DNA of 64,000 nucleotides from Inia geoffrensis (GCA_036417435.1 CM070900.1:169064815-169128814); one strand, 5' to 3'; numbered from the stretch's first letter, positions 1 through 12,209 are shown. Notes: generated by a model not told the origin, from the letters alone. A program made the numbers and translations.

Positions 1-315
1 AGATTTTTTAAAAAAGACAAGAAAGTGAAACCTGTATTTAATGCATCTAGGTGATATTTGAAAATTCTAAGTTTCAGAAAACGGCCTAAGAAATTTAAGA
101 AAAAAAAACCCAGTTCATCTCCACAGAGAAAAGAATAATGTCATTATACTTCTCATCAGGAACTCAAAAATGGAAAGAAGATGGAAAAATCACTTGGAAT
201 TCTAAGAGAAAATTATTTACAAAGTAAAATCATATATGCATCTAAATAATCAAATCAGGATGAAAATAAAATAAAGCTGTTTTCAGAGTTTTAAAGGCTA
301 CTCTGGGTTTCATCT
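1..315 (+). repeat. Possible degenerate L1/HAL1-like fragment
   Basis: This is A-rich sequence with no ORF. The part around 130-300 reads weakly like the 3' portion of an L1/HAL1 ORF1 on the plus strand. The similarity is faint, and the stretch may simply be unique A-rich DNA. It is interrupted on its right by a SINE. Confidence 0.25.
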
Positions 316-329
316 AAAAACTGACAGTG

Positions 330-534
330 GGGCTTCCCTGGTGGCGTAGTGGTTGAGAGTCCGCCTGCCGATGCAGGGGACGCGGATTCGTGCCCCGATC
401 TGGGAGGATCCCACATGCCGCGGAGCCGCTGGGCCCGTGATCCATGGCCGCTGAGCCTGCGCGTCCGGAGCCTGTGCTCCGCAACGGGAGAGGCCACAAC
501 AGTGAGAGGCCCACGTACCACACACACACAAAAA
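330..534 (+). mobile_element. CHR-type tRNA-Glu-derived SINE, short form
   Basis: The element starts GGGCTTCCCTGGTGGCGTAG. It carries pol III box A-like TGGCGTAGTGG and box B-like GATTCGTGCCC, then a tRNA-unrelated body and a CA/A-rich tail. A 14-bp perfect target-site duplication, AAAAACTGACAGTG, flanks it at 316-329 and 535-548. The exact TSD points to an insertion by L1 machinery that is young relative to its surroundings. Translations of this element on either strand are not genes. Confidence 0.93.
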
Positions 535-548
535 AAAAACTGACAGTG

Positions 549-984
549 AAAAGCAAGCGATGGATAGGCGAGATACAGGACATACTGAGATCAGGCCATG
601 AGTTCATTCATGACAGCACCCCTACAAAGCGATGAGTCCAAATTACTGAAATGTTAGTGGATTCCAAAGCTAGTGTTATCAAGAAGAATGGGGTAGACCA
701 GTGATAGACTGCAATCCTGACATCCATTGTTTACGCCTTCCTGTGTTCAAATTCTTTGCATTTCAACGTTGCTATACCCCTCCTTCATGGGAGAGCTATC
801 CCACCCAGGATGTGACTCTAGGGGCAGCCATGAAATTATTTTGACCACTGTTTATAGGTAGATGGGACACAAGTAGGGACTGGAAAACAAAAAAAAAGAG
901 AAACCCAAAACTAAAAAACACCACACAACTTCACCCAGGGCCTTGTTCTCTCCAAGGACTGTAGGTAAATTTCAAGACCTGTTA
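549..984. other. Unassigned sequence
   Basis: No ORF of interest, RNA gene or repeat family was recognised. There is an A-rich run near 885-925. Confidence 0.5.
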
Positions 985-1870
985 ATGTATGTAATTGGTG
1001 TTCCAGAAGGAGAAAAAAAGAGCACAAAAGAAATCAGAAGAAATATTTGAAATAATAATGGCCAAAAGCTTTCCCACATTAACGATATTCACCAGACTAC
1101 GGACTAATAAAGCTCAGAAGAAACCCAGAGGATTAATAAAACAACAAACAAAAACACGTAGACATATCACATTCGAACTGCAGAAAATCAATGGCAGAGC
1201 AAACCTTGAATAACAAAATAAAATGTCTTACCATAAAGGCCCAAGAACAAGAATTGCCGTGGACTTCTCATAAGAAGCCACACAAATAAGAAGAGAGTTG
1301 AGTGAAATACTTAAAGTGTTGGGGAAAAAAAACAAACAAACAAAACATATTCTATATGTAGCAAAATTATTCTTCAAAAGAGAAGGAGATAAAATGACTC
1401 TCTAGAGAAACAAAAACAGAGAATTTATTACTTACAGACTTGAATTGCAAGAAATGTTAAAAGGAATTCTTCAGGAGAAGAAAAATAATAAAGATGAAAA
1501 ACTCAGATTTATATAAAGAAAGGTAGACCATTGGAAAAGGAATAAATGAAGGTAAAATAAAATATTTGTTTCATTTTTAAGTGATCTAAAATATAACTTT
1601 TGTTTAAAATAGTAACAATATATTGAGTGATATGTCATATGAATAAGTGAAAAGAATAACAATGTCATAAGAGCTGAGAGAGAGGAATTCAGAATATTCT
1701 ATGATAAGGTAGCTACACTACACTTGAAGCACTTTAGTGTTATTTAAAGGGAGGCTTAGATTAGTTAAAAATATATATTGGGAGCTGTATGGCAACCACT
1801 AAAAATATTAAAAAGAAATATATTGATATCCTAAGAGAGGAGATAAAATCAAATCATTGAATGAAAAAGT
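985..1870 (+). mobile_element. HAL1/L1-like ORF1 remnant and 3' end
   Basis: From about 985 the plus strand reads as a degenerate ORF1: an 'IGVPEG'-like stretch followed by 'KEIRRNI', then many stops. Near 1730-1850 come the 'GTTATTTAAAGG…GATTAGTTAAA' and 'GCAACCACTAAAAA' segments of HAL1-type 3' ends. No ORF2 or reverse transcriptase lies between ORF1 and the 3' end, as expected for HAL1 (half-L1). Family assignment is by eye. Confidence 0.6.
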
Positions 1871-2084
1871 AAAAACTTTTTTTCTCATTGTATCCCTGTA
1901 ATCTATAAATCTTATAGAATAGAGCAAAATATATGTGTGAAATGAAAAAGTTTATGAGTGAAATTTGGTCAGCACTGAATGCTATGAATACACTTGTCAG
2001 ATTTTTAGAAAGATTAAAATGACTGAAAATTATTAAAATAAATATTAGCATTGAATGTGTAGAAAATTAATAAACAGAAACTTC

Positions 2085-2395
2085 AATTAAATAGTTGGAA
2101 GACCAGAAGGGGAGCTCTCATGCCCTGAGGCAATAGCAGAGCCCAAGAGGAAGAAGGAAGACTCTTACTTCTTGGCAAGGACTCAGCCAATGAAAAACCA
2201 TGGACTCTGTTAACTATGGCCCTCCCAACTTCCCTTTCCTTTCTATAATAGTGTTCTCCTTTTGCCATGCAGGGAATTTGCATGTGACTCGCCATGGTTG
2301 CAGAGCCTGAATTGAAATTCTCTGTTGATCCCCAGCAAACTCATCTTTGCTGGAGAAATATGTGGCAGTCTATTTGTTTCAGGTCAACAAAGATT
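2085..2395 (+). mobile_element. Old ERV LTR fragment (R-U5 side)
   Basis: The sequence resembles an endogenous retroviral LTR. It has a purine-rich start, a TATA-like CTATAATAG at about 2244-2252, and CCCCAGCAAACTCATC where a poly(A) signal would sit. It ends 'GTCTATTTGTTTCAGGTCAACA'-like. No partner LTR or internal region was seen. The family was not assigned. Confidence 0.45.
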
Positions 2396-4020
2396 TCAAA
2401 AAACTTGCTTTTCTTTTATAAAGATATTAATGCAAGTATCCTATACACACATACACAAAACCATAGAGTGATTTGCTTAAGGCAGGAAAAACAAGAATTT
2501 TTTCCACCTTTATTTCTGTAGAGGTCAATATTTGTAGAGAAAACAACTGCACCTCTATTTCACAAACATTCATCAAATTGAATTTCTTAAATCAATATTT
2601 TAGTTTTTTAATAATAGAACTGCAGTTACCATCATTGAAGATCAATATTTCACAGTTTTATATATCTTGAATTTTGTCAAAGCACTCAATTAACAGCAGG
2701 AAATTGTTTTCCTTTGATAGCATCATTCAAGTGTTTTCTTTATTTACATGCCTAACATTGTTATTCTTACAAGATGAAATTAGTTTTCAAAGCAGGAATG
2801 AGATAATTATGTTGTTTGTGCTGAACTTCTTTTATAAAATATACATCTCTAAAATAGTCCTGTAAATAATTTCAAAATAATAAGAGATTGGTCCATTACT
2901 AAAATACGTTAAATAACTTACCATTGACTTACTATTTAATAAAATATATGTATCAGTCATCAGAACACTACAGTTATTACTCTGTATGCAAAATAAATGG
3001 TTATAATTAGACTTTCTTTTGTCTTCTCATCCTTTAAATCCGGGTTTCTTTCTCTGTCTCATTTTCTACGAAAGTCACATAACACATTCAGTTTTCTAAG
3101 ACAGATCAAGGCTTATCCCTCTCCTTAAACTCTATCTGCATTGCCTCATTTGACAAAATCCATAACAAGGTACGTGGTTCTGCAGCTGAATTCCATAAAA
3201 CATAACTGCCACCACATGTAGAGGCTCCTGTGATTTGGCATTTGCTTTCTCCCTAGGCTTATCTTTTGCCTACTACCAACTCATGCCCTGTTTTCCAAAC
3301 ATATGTATGATGTTTGTCCTCTGATGTTTTGTCTGTCCAACCATTGTTTGGAACAGCAACTTTTTCTTTTAGAAGTTCTGTCTTCCTATTCCAAGACTGA
3401 TTATAATTCAGCTTCAAAACAGTTTGATTTGTTCTCCCCCCTAACTTTTGCGATAGGCAAGCTATTCAAACTAGGCCTATTAAAATTCTTCCCTTGGAGG
3501 AATATGTATATTTAAATATTAAAAGACAACAACAGCATATATACACAGACACACACATACATATATAAACAACTATATACATACCTATACACACATATAC
3601 ACACACATACACTGGAAAAAAGGGAAATAAAGGAGTCCCTCTTTAGTAGTTGGAAATGTATATGAGTACCTGAAGCCTGAAGCTTATGCAATATTGAGGG
3701 CCCAATTTAAGAAAGGAACACACTTTTAATAACAAGACCCTAGAAGGGTCTTATGTCCCTGAGGGCCACTGAAGGTTAAGTTTCATTAGCTGGATTTTAG
3801 AGATGATAAGTCATTCCTATTTTAAAATTCTAAAAGTCAAGGACACTGAAAATCTATAAGTGGAAACTTAATGAAATAATTGGACTCAATTGGCAAAATT
3901 AATACGAAATTGTGAATGTCTTTCTATCATATATGTACAGGTTAAATTTATGTGTACAGCCTAAATTTAATCAGTTGGCAATGTTGCATTTATAATTATT
4001 TGATAGAATTAAATCAGTTT
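2396..4020. other. Unassigned AT-rich DNA
   Basis: Only short chance ORFs are present. A mixed CA/TA simple repeat is listed separately. The more GC-balanced part at 3010-3450 may be an ancient repeat, but I could not place it. Confidence 0.5.
3537..3612. repeat. Mixed (CA)n/(TA)n simple repeat
   Basis: Alternating purine-pyrimidine tract of ACAC and ATAT units with interruptions. Confidence 0.85.
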
Positions 4021-4033
4021 AAAAACATATCTG

Positions 4034-4246
4034 GGGCTTCCCTGGTGGCGCAGTGGTTGAGAGTCCGCCTGCCAATTCAAGGGACACGGGTTCGTGCCCC
4101 GGTCCGGGAAGGTCCCACATGCTGCGGAGCAGCTGGGCCCATGAGCCATGGCTGCTGGGCCTGCGCGTCTGGAGCCTGTGCTCCGCAACGAGAGAGGCCA
4201 CAACAGTGAGAGGCCTGTGTATCACAAAAAAACAAAAAAAAACAAA
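4034..4246 (+). mobile_element. CHR-type SINE, short form
   Basis: Complete tRNA-derived head, with GGTTCGTGCCC as box B, a body and an A-rich tail broken by single C residues. A 13-bp perfect TSD, AAAAACATATCTG, lies at 4021-4033 and 4247-4259. Like the copy at 330, its exact TSD suggests a relatively recent insertion. Confidence 0.95.
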
Positions 4247-4259
4247 AAAAACATATCTG

Positions 4260-6454
4260 ATAGTATTTGGTCTCAAATTTTAACTTACATTGCAGTATTT
4301 TGTGAATTAATGCACAAATAATTAAAAGACATCCTTTACTAATGAGTGTTAAGCATTTAGTATTCATTAATAATATTGACCAGTTTAAGAACCAACTTAA
4401 TTATCATATTTAATTTTTAAGTTAACCCCATCTTATATTTAACTTATCCAAGATCAAATTGCTAATAATTTGGTGAGCATGTGCAGATGGTATGGTTTCT
4501 GATTCTTTGCCCAGTACTATTTTTACTGTACTTCACAGTACATCTTAAATATATCTGTCATCACTGCAATATAATCGTTTTCTTAATACCTTTCTTAAAA
4601 AATATAAACTTCTTAACATTTTAAAATATATAACATTATAAACAATACATATATTTGTCAAATATATGTATTGATCTATACTTATGATAGATCAGTTCTG
4701 AAACAAAATGATTGCCACTAACATATACATTATGGGTGGCTGTCTAAATCTTAACTTATCATGTTCTTAAAGTGTCATCTGGCCTGCATATTTATTTATT
4801 TAAGCTGTTAAAACTCCAATAAACCACTGCAGTTTAGTAATATATTGATAAGAGATATTACAATATTTGAACAATGTCACTTGATTGAATTGCCAGGCTT
4901 TTTTCCAGTCTTCCATTTTTTCACAATATCTACTAAGCTTCCCAATTTCAAAATTTAGGAGAGCTGTTTTTTGTTTTTTTGTGTTTTTTTCTTTTAATCA
5001 GAAAATGTTGGTACTGGAAAGCTCATAAATGAATACTTCTATAAGTACATTTAAAAATCAATTTTTAAAAAGTTAATTAACATACAGTACAAAAAATGCA
5101 ATTTTGAAGCCATTTATTATATTGCAATTTTAATAATTAAGTCTTATTTTTCTTAAGAATTAACTCATTTCATGTCATTTTGCAAAACACATTGAGATGT
5201 GGATAGATGAGTGAGTAAGAAATAACATCATGTACTTTAATTACTTTATATGTTTTAAAGGCAAATTTAGTGTTTGGTATTATAATATTGAAATAAATGT
5301 ATTACCCTTTTATTAAACATTAATTCCTACAAACTACTATAAACCATTTCTATTTTTGTACTAGTGTACAGCTTTCTCATGCTCTCTCAAGTTTCTAGGA
5401 AACTGTAATTGCTTTATGTTAGTAAGTATAATATAAATACATTTACCATTAAAAGTTGATCAGAATATTTTCTATAAAACATATTATTGATTTTGGTGTA
5501 ACAATGCATGCTAAAGAATTTCTTGATTACTCATTTTTCAGTGAATGACTCATGGGGTTTTTTGACGAGTAGATTTAAAGATAATATATCATTATACTAG
5601 TGAAATGCTAACAGAATATCCTCCTTTCAACAAGGACCAAGACATAAATATTAAAATTCTTTTTATAAACCTGAGATCTAATTAACAGAAATGGAATTGG
5701 GGTTTCTTTTTAAAATTGTGGAAAAACACTAACAATCTGACACCATGCAGTTAAGTTTAAAAAAAAGATTGTTTTCTGAATTTTAACATTTCAAAAAGTA
5801 AGTGAATCAAGAGTATAATTTTTAACACATAATACATAAAATAAAATTCTGAGATTGCAGTTCTACATTGTCATTAGATGATCCTTTTCAATTGTTGACA
5901 TATATCCCTTAGTCTAATTCGTTCATTTATTCAATTCAACTGTCTTCTGACTTTAAGCAACAGTATATGAACTCATTGTTATTACCTAATTATAAGTATA
6001 GAAGATTTTGATTTTCTAGTTTGCACAGTGAAGAACCTACTTCATGTAAAAACAGATACTTTTTTAAAAATTTTGTAAAAGGGAAGTCATGTTCCTCCAG
6101 AAATAGTTGTCAAATATTTGTGTGAATAAACACCATTTGAGGAGTCTGTGTAAAAGGCATGTTCTGAGACCCGCTCTGAAAAATCTTAAACCATTATACC
6201 TAAGTTAAGGGCCATAAGTCTGCATTTTTTAATGAGTACCTCCAGTGATTCTAATGTCAAACTCTGTATATCATGATGACTCATAATCAGAGAACTAAAA
6301 TGATTTTTTAAACTTCTCCTGAAGCAACTTTATGCTAGTAATTAGAAATGTTAGCAATTCACCATCCTTACAGAGAATAAGGACAATTTTAGCTCTCATG
6401 GTTCATTCTCGCTTTCCAAACAAAATCTGATATGGAATCATAATTTGTTCATTA
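4260..6454. other. Unassigned AT-rich DNA, repeat-poor
   Basis: About 2.2 kb of AT-rich sequence with no convincing ORF, exon or interspersed repeat. Short poly(T) runs occur near 4970-5000. Confidence 0.5.
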
Positions 6455-6575
6455 CTTCATTGATTTGATCAGTCAGTCATTGTCACTCTGCAGCTATTCA
6501 TTTGGTACCTCATATATTGAGACTGGAGATACAAAGAAGAAACTCCTTCATGAAGTTTGCAGTTTAGTGAGGAGA
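6455..6575 (+). repeat. Ancient mammalian repeat fragment (L2/MIR age)
   Basis: It contains the 'GAGACTGGAGATACAAAGA…' and 'AGTTTGCAGTTTAGTGAGG' segments of a widespread old mammalian repeat. Related pieces sit at about 30480 and 49960. Family name uncertain. Confidence 0.4.
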
Positions 6576-7015
6576 AACAGTAATGACATAAGTCAGTAAG
6601 ACAGAGAAAGACAAATACTGGATGAAGTCACCTATCTGTGGAATTTTTCAAAAAAACAAGCTCACTGAAGCAAAGATCAGATCTGTGGTTGCCAGAGGTG
6701 GGGGATAGTAGATGGTGGAATTAGGTGACGCTGGTCAAAAGGTACAAACTTAAAAGATAAATTAGCTCTGGGGTTGTAATGTTCAACATTATGATTATAG
6801 TTAGTGATACTGTATTATTGTATATTTGAAAGTCGCTAAGAGAGTAGATCTTTAAAGTTCTCATCACACACACACACAAATTGTAACTGTGAGGTGATGG
6901 ATGTTAACTAATCTTATTCTGGTAATCATTTTGCAATATAGTCACATATGAAATCATTATTTTATATACCTTATACATATATAATGTTGTATGTCCATTA
7001 TATCTCTAAAAAATC
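6576..7015 (+). mobile_element. 5'-truncated L1MA/L1MB-type 3' end
   Basis: Recognisable L1M 3'-UTR landmarks are 'CAGATCTGTGGTTGCCAGAGGTGG', a GATATTGTATTATTGTATATTTGAAAGT-like segment, and a terminal 'TATGTCCATTATATCTCTAAAAAA'. A short CA repeat interrupts it near 6865-6880. It is old and diverged, and no coding part remains. Confidence 0.7.
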
Positions 7016-7091
7016 CAACTGTAGTATGTACCATGAAGTGGGAATCAATCAGGTTTGTCAGGAAAGCAGAATCATTATGAGTGTTCTGGGA

Positions 7092-7565
7092 TATATTAAT
7101 TTTCTATTGCTGTGTAACAAATTACCATAGAATTATCAGCTTATAACAACACAGATTCCTTATCTCACAGTTTCTGTGAGTTAAGAATCTAGATATAGCT
7201 TAGCTAGTTTTTCTGTTCAGGGTCTCACAAAGCTCTAGTCAAGGTGTCAGCCAGGCTGTCTTCCTTTCTGGAGCTTGTGTTTTCTTCCAAACCCCTGTGG
7301 TTGTTGGCAGAATTCAATCCCTTGCAGCTGTAAAAATGAGGCCCTCAGCTCCTAGAGGCTGTCCATGGTTTGCTTCCAAGTTACTCCCTCCTTAGACAGT
7401 CTTGTCATAACATCTTGTCTCCTCAAGACAAGCGGGGGAGGATCTCTCTGCAATCAGCTAAGACAGAGCCTTATATAATGTAACATAACCAAAGGTGTGA
7501 TAACCACATCGACTTCACCATATTCTATCGATTAGAAGCAACTCAAAGTTTCTACTGAATTCCAG
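7092..7565 (-). mobile_element. MaLR (MLT1-type) solo LTR, reverse orientation
   Basis: The plus strand reads TTTCTATTGCTGTGTAACAAATTACC followed by 'TTATAACAACACAGATTCCTTATCTCACAG'-like sequence. This is the reverse complement of the conserved 3' end of MLT1-type LTRs. The opposite end includes 'CACCATATTCTATCGATTAGAAGCAA'. No internal region adjoins it. Confidence 0.6.
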
Positions 7566-9402
7566 GCATTTTCTGCACTTCTTCCATTGTAAACCTATGT
7601 TCCTCTATAAATTCAGAATAAGCCACTTCAACCAGTATGCTAACCTGCTTCTTTGCTTGTTGGTCAACTGGTCTGAGGATCCCAATATGTCCAAGTGGCA
7701 CGTTCAACTAACCAGTTTAAGGAAAACGTTATTCTCCCATTAATCCTACCTCCATTGGAAAATAACATCTATAAAACAGCAGCCAACGTTGCAAGATAGG
7801 AAACAAAACTTTTGTTGATGGATTGATAGGGGTAATAGTAAGAGGGTTCACTTACTTAACACAATATGATCCATAAGGAGGCGATACACCAACTAAGCAA
7901 ATTGCCACATTTGCCAACTTACAGTGAAAGAAAATAACTAGATAAGATTGTTGAGACCTCCATTGTCCATAATTACCTGAATTTAGTCAGAGATAAAGAA
8001 CTATGATGAGAATTATGAAAGTCATGGATAGTACAGGAGTGAGGGGCTGAGAAGTAAAGATCAGTTGAATGAGTAGACGCAAAGATAAGACTAACAACAC
8101 TTCATGAAGCATAACACAGATGAGCAAATTGGAGCTTTTGTGGGGGAAGCTGAGAATCCAAGCATGTCCCTGCCAGCTCCTGGAGAAGTCTATGGAGGCT
8201 CTTGCTACAACCAAACTTCTGGGGCCACTATCACTCATGAGAGATCAGCACTCAAGATGCAGAGTCCTGGGCTAAGCAGTGGTGAGATTCAACTGAAGCC
8301 CAATTGGCAATTCTCTGTTCATTACCATATCTGACCTCAAAGACTTACAGAGTAATAGTGGCCACTTCATTTCCATCATTTAAATTATATGCAAGGTCCT
8401 CTTTGGGCTAACTCTATATACAGTGACAGAGGCTCTGGGAAACATACTTCTCAGCTTCACCAAATTAGCAATGGTTAGGGGTTCTGGATTTAGTAAATAA
8501 AAGTACAGGAAACCTTGTTAAATTTGAATTCTTGATAAGCAATTCTTCTTTTTTTTTTTAGTATAACTATTGCATGGGACTGATACCATACTCTATTCTA
8601 CTCCACACTGCTCTACTCTAACTAGTATTTTTAGTATTAAGCATTTATTTAGTATTATTGAACCATGCAATATTTGACACAAGCTATACTAAAAGAAGTA
8701 TCTGTTGTTTATTTGAAATGAAAATTTAGCTGGATTCCCTGTATTTTGTCTGACAATGCTAACAACAGCACAATTTAAAACAAATTACCTGGAAGAGAAC
8801 GGGAGCTGTAGCTGCAGGGGTAGACAGGTTGAGGTCAGACTATAAAAAAATCTCAAAATCCATATCACTGCTAGTATTCAAGATTTTTTCATTTATATGT
8901 TCTCATTTGAGAACACCTTCATAATAGCTTCACAATTTTTTGATTAAATAATTAGAAGATATTTAGAGATAATGAAATAGATGATAAAGAATTTAGTTGT
9001 TTACATTAAGACCTTATGATAAATTATTTCCTTTATATTAGATTGGCTATAAATATTTATTACCACTTACAACAAGCATTCACAGGGATCCTTTAATATG
9101 TTGATATCATAAGTCCTATATCTACCACAGAAACACAATTTCAAAAATTAGTACCAGTGTTTGCATTGAGGAGTTATACACAATAAAGATTTGTACAAAA
9201 TAAGTAGGTAACATTTTTATTTAATTAGCTCTTAACAGGATATATATTTACTATATATGTATTGTAAAAACTATAATAATTAAAATTTTAAAAATCCATA
9301 TGTCCAAAAGAAACCACAACAGATTGTTGGTAACGTTTCCCTTCAAAATTGAGAATGCACTGAATAATCTATACTAATTCTATGTTTTAATTCTTAGAGT
9401 AC
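7566..9402. other. Unassigned DNA
   Basis: The block at about 7580-8480 is less AT-rich and looks like an old mobile-element remnant, possibly ERV-related, but I could not name it. The rest is AT-rich. The ORF at 8104-8334 has no recognisable domain and no splice context, and I regard it as chance. Confidence 0.4.
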
Positions 9403-9415
9403 AAGAATATTATAT

Positions 9416-9531
9416 GGTGGTGGTGGAATGAATTGGGAGATTGGGATTGACATATATACACTAATATGTATAAAATAGATAACTAATAAGAACCTACTGT
9501 ATAAAAAATAAATAAAATAAAATTCAAAGAA
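9416..9531 (+). mobile_element. Very short L1 3' fragment with an early A-rich tail
   Basis: It contains the L1 3'-UTR segment GGATTGACATATATACACTA and then 'AACCTACTGTATAAAAAATAAATAAAATAAAA'. In related artiodactyl/cetacean L1s this segment continues as 'CTGTATAGCACAGGGA…', and the same landmarks occur in the L1 3' UTRs at about 34030 and 43750. Here an A-rich tail starts at that point. A diverged TSD is plausible: AAGAATATTATAT at 9403-9415 against AAGTATATTATAA at 9532-9544. Confidence 0.6.
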
Positions 9532-9674
9532 AAGTATATTATAATAGGTCTAAGACATTTTAGATAATTGTCCAACTCCTGAAAGTATAATGATTACTCC
9601 TTATTGTCTTCCATTTTTTATATCTAATATTTGCCCCAAAAGAACATGATTTATCACATTATTTTAAGGGTTTA

Positions 9675-9883
9675 GGGCTTCCCTGGTGGCGCAGTGGTTG
9701 AGAGTCCGCCTGCCGATGCAGGGGACACGGGTTCGTGGCCCGGTCCGGGAAGACCCCACATGCCGCGGAGCGGCTGGGCCTGTGAGCCATGGCCGCCGAG
9801 CCTGCGCGTCCGGAGCCTGTGCTCCTCAACGGGAGAGGCCACAACAGTGAGAGGCCCACGTGCCGCAAAAAAAAAAAAAAAAG
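9675..9883 (+). mobile_element. CHR-type SINE, short form
   Basis: Complete head, body and a pure A tail of about 17 nt. It has box A-like TGGCGCAGTGG and box B-like GGTTCGTGGCC. A short imperfect TSD is possible: AAGGGTTTA at 9666-9674 and AAGAGTTTA at 9884-9892. Confidence 0.93.
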
Positions 9884-9892
9884 AAGAGTTTA

Positions 9893-11418
9893 ATAGCGAT
9901 ATAATATCTGCTCTTCCTATAGTAGAAATATAGTTATATTAGTTCAAAATATATAGATTTTATGTAATTATAAATCATAGTTTTGTTTTATATGAAAAAT
10001 TATGAAATAGCATAGAATAAAGCATTCTTATGCTTTTTATTTTTATGGCATCTTACTAAAGAATATAGGCTATATGCAATGAAATTTCTTTAAAATAATA
10101 GATTTTGTAACCTGTCTGTCTATAGTTCTACCACACTCAAGAATATAATTGCAGAAAATAAATTTGCATACTAGAACCACTTGCGGCAGTCTCTTAATCT
10201 GTGTGGCTGCTGCCTTACAATTTAGTCATAGTCAGAAATAACTTTCTTCAACCTTCTTACCCCTGAAAGCATTCCACTGACATCCTTTTGTTCTGTTGAA
10301 ACAGGACTGGCAATGTATGCATTATTTGAAACTAACAGCTCAAACCTGCCCTCATAGAAGAAGTTGTAGATGCCCTTTGAATATTTGACCCTAGATGTCC
10401 ATCACGGTAGGCAATTAATTTGGTACATTGTTACTATATTCAATTCTTGGTCTTTCTGCCAATACTGCCAGACAAATATTCTAATTAATGCCAGTCAAAA
10501 TGGTGATTTTGTGGTATGAGCATTTTGAGGACTAAAATACATTTAAATACAAATTTATACTACATCAGTTTCAAAAATATCTAGCAGATGGCAATTTGAA
10601 TTGAATATCCATTTGACCTGGACTTGGGCCTCATGCCCAAGATTCAAAATTTTTCACAATTTATGAGCAATATAGACAAATTTAGTCCTTTTAAAGATTT
10701 TTTTTATCACGCCATATAATTCCAGGTTATATTAATGTTATGTTGAAGGAATTTGCTTTGAAAACTTATCTTTCCTTTTATAAATGATATTAGATTGTTT
10801 AGAAACTTTGTTTCTATGTAAGGATCACTGAAACTAACTAATAGGCCCTTGAAATATTGATGCTACATCCAGTGAAATTTAACAGAAGAGTATATCTGAA
10901 CTTATATGAGTTTATATACCTGGAAGCATAGAAATACTGACCCTGTTTATTTTTTTTTAGTACCAGTTTTTTATTTCAGTTGTCTTCTCATCTCTATAAT
11001 GTTCATAATAATAGTCTGTAGGTCTCCAATATTATATGACTGCTTCTAATTTCACAGAGGGATGTGGCTTCATGGGCTAAATCAATTTGAAATGTATAGC
11101 CTTCTGGTAAGGGCTATGAATTTTGATGCTAAGTGCTAGATATAATTTCAGGGCACTTTTTATCAAGGATCATCTTAGGCAGAGAGACTAAAGTCCAAAC
11201 TGAAATCACATTTGTAGAATTTTAGCAGAAACAGTGTCATAGGCAAAAGAAAATGTTATCCAAATGAGAAAATAATTGTAAAGCTGGTGTTTTGAGAAGA
11301 AGAGAGAAAGAGAGAGAGAGAGGATTTTACACAAATTTAAAAGGTACTTAAAGAGACGGCCCAGGGTGAAGGGAACTTATGTTCTAATCCTACTTCTTTG
11401 ACCTGTGAACTTGGGGCC
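9893..11418. other. Unassigned AT-rich DNA
   Basis: No gene or named repeat was recognised. A small hairpin (CTTGGGC-5 nt-GCCCAAG) lies at 10623-10641, and a GA-rich tract lies at about 11297-11323. Confidence 0.5.
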
Positions 11419-11515
11419 TGTAGTAGACAGAATAAGGGCCTCCCTCAAGAGGTTCGGATGCTAATCCTAGAGAAAGACTTGATAGACCATTGCTGGCTTT
11501 GAAGTGGAAAGGGGT
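11419..11515 (+). mobile_element. MLT1-type LTR, 5' piece (split by HAL1)
   Basis: It starts TGTAGTAGACAGAATAAGGG, the usual 'TGTGGTAGGCAGAAT…' start of these MaLR LTRs, and runs to the 'CCATTGCTGGCTTTGAAG' segment. A matching 3' piece lies at 15007-15180. About 100 bp of the middle, relative to the consensus I remember, is not seen on either side. Confidence 0.55.
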
Positions 11516-12001
11516 CTGTACTTCCAGTTTCTGGCCTGACATGTAAAGAGCATGGAAGTTCTCACTCCCTCCTCAAAATAAAGAAAAAGCTGAAGAAAAG
11601 AATATCAACTTTTCTTAGATCTATAAGAAAAGTGAGGTCAAGGATAAATCACTGCCCTGAAAGATGGAAAGATGGATACCAAAAGTCACAACTTTCCAAC
11701 ATCACAGTCAAGAGCAAAAACCCAAGCTGGAGCCAGAACCTGTGGGAACACTTCAAAAGTTATTGACAAATTGCCGAAGGTGCAATGTAAACTAGCTTGA
11801 AATCAAAACACCAGGGGCCAAGTTTAGGGGAACAGAGCTCACATTTATGAGTTTTACCTCCAGGATCCTTACCAGCTTCTCACATTGAAGATCAGAGAAA
11901 GATCCCCTTATGCTTCTTGTAGTTGGGAGAGGAAAAGTAACCATTCTGAAATACTCCCAAACATTCTGTTCCCTTTATAAAGAACTACACTCAAAAGAAA
12001 T
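11516..12001 (+). mobile_element. HAL1 5' region, part 1
   Basis: HAL1 5'-UTR landmarks occur in order: 'CTGGCCTGACATGTAAAGAG', 'CCAACATCACAGTCAA', 'AAACACCAGGGGCCAAGTTT' and 'CTTTATAAAGAACTACACT'. The element continues after the SINE at 12002 and again after the VPS29 retrocopy, so it was the host for both insertions. Confidence 0.65.
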
Positions 12002-12209
12002 GGGCTTCATTGGTGGCGCAGTGGTTGGGAGTCCACCTGCCGATGCAGGGGGCGCGGGTTCGTGCCCCGGTCTGGGAAGTTCCCACATGCCACAGAGCGG
12101 CTGGGCCCGTGAGCCATGGCCAATGAGCCTGCGTGTCTGGAACCTGTGCTCCACAACGGGAGAGGCCACGACAGTGAGAGACCCGCGTACTGCAAAAAAC
12201 AAAACAAAA
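12002..12209 (+). mobile_element. CHR-type SINE inside HAL1
   Basis: Short-form SINE with the head 'GGGCTTCATTGGTGGCGCAG', box B-like GGTTCGTGCCC and an A-rich tail. The flanks are HAL1 sequence on both sides. A short TSD, AAAAGAAA, lies at 11993-12000 and 12210-12217. The longer ORF running through it (11910-12317) is a chance ORF spanning the SINE. Confidence 0.92.

Noticed and set aside
330..410. tRNA gene in the SINE heads
   Set aside because: Box A and B are present, but the acceptor and anticodon stems are not maintained; these are tRNA-derived SINE heads.
7580..8480. ERV internal (pol-like) region
   Set aside because: The composition suggests an old mobile element, but no gag, protease or reverse-transcriptase motif is readable on either strand.
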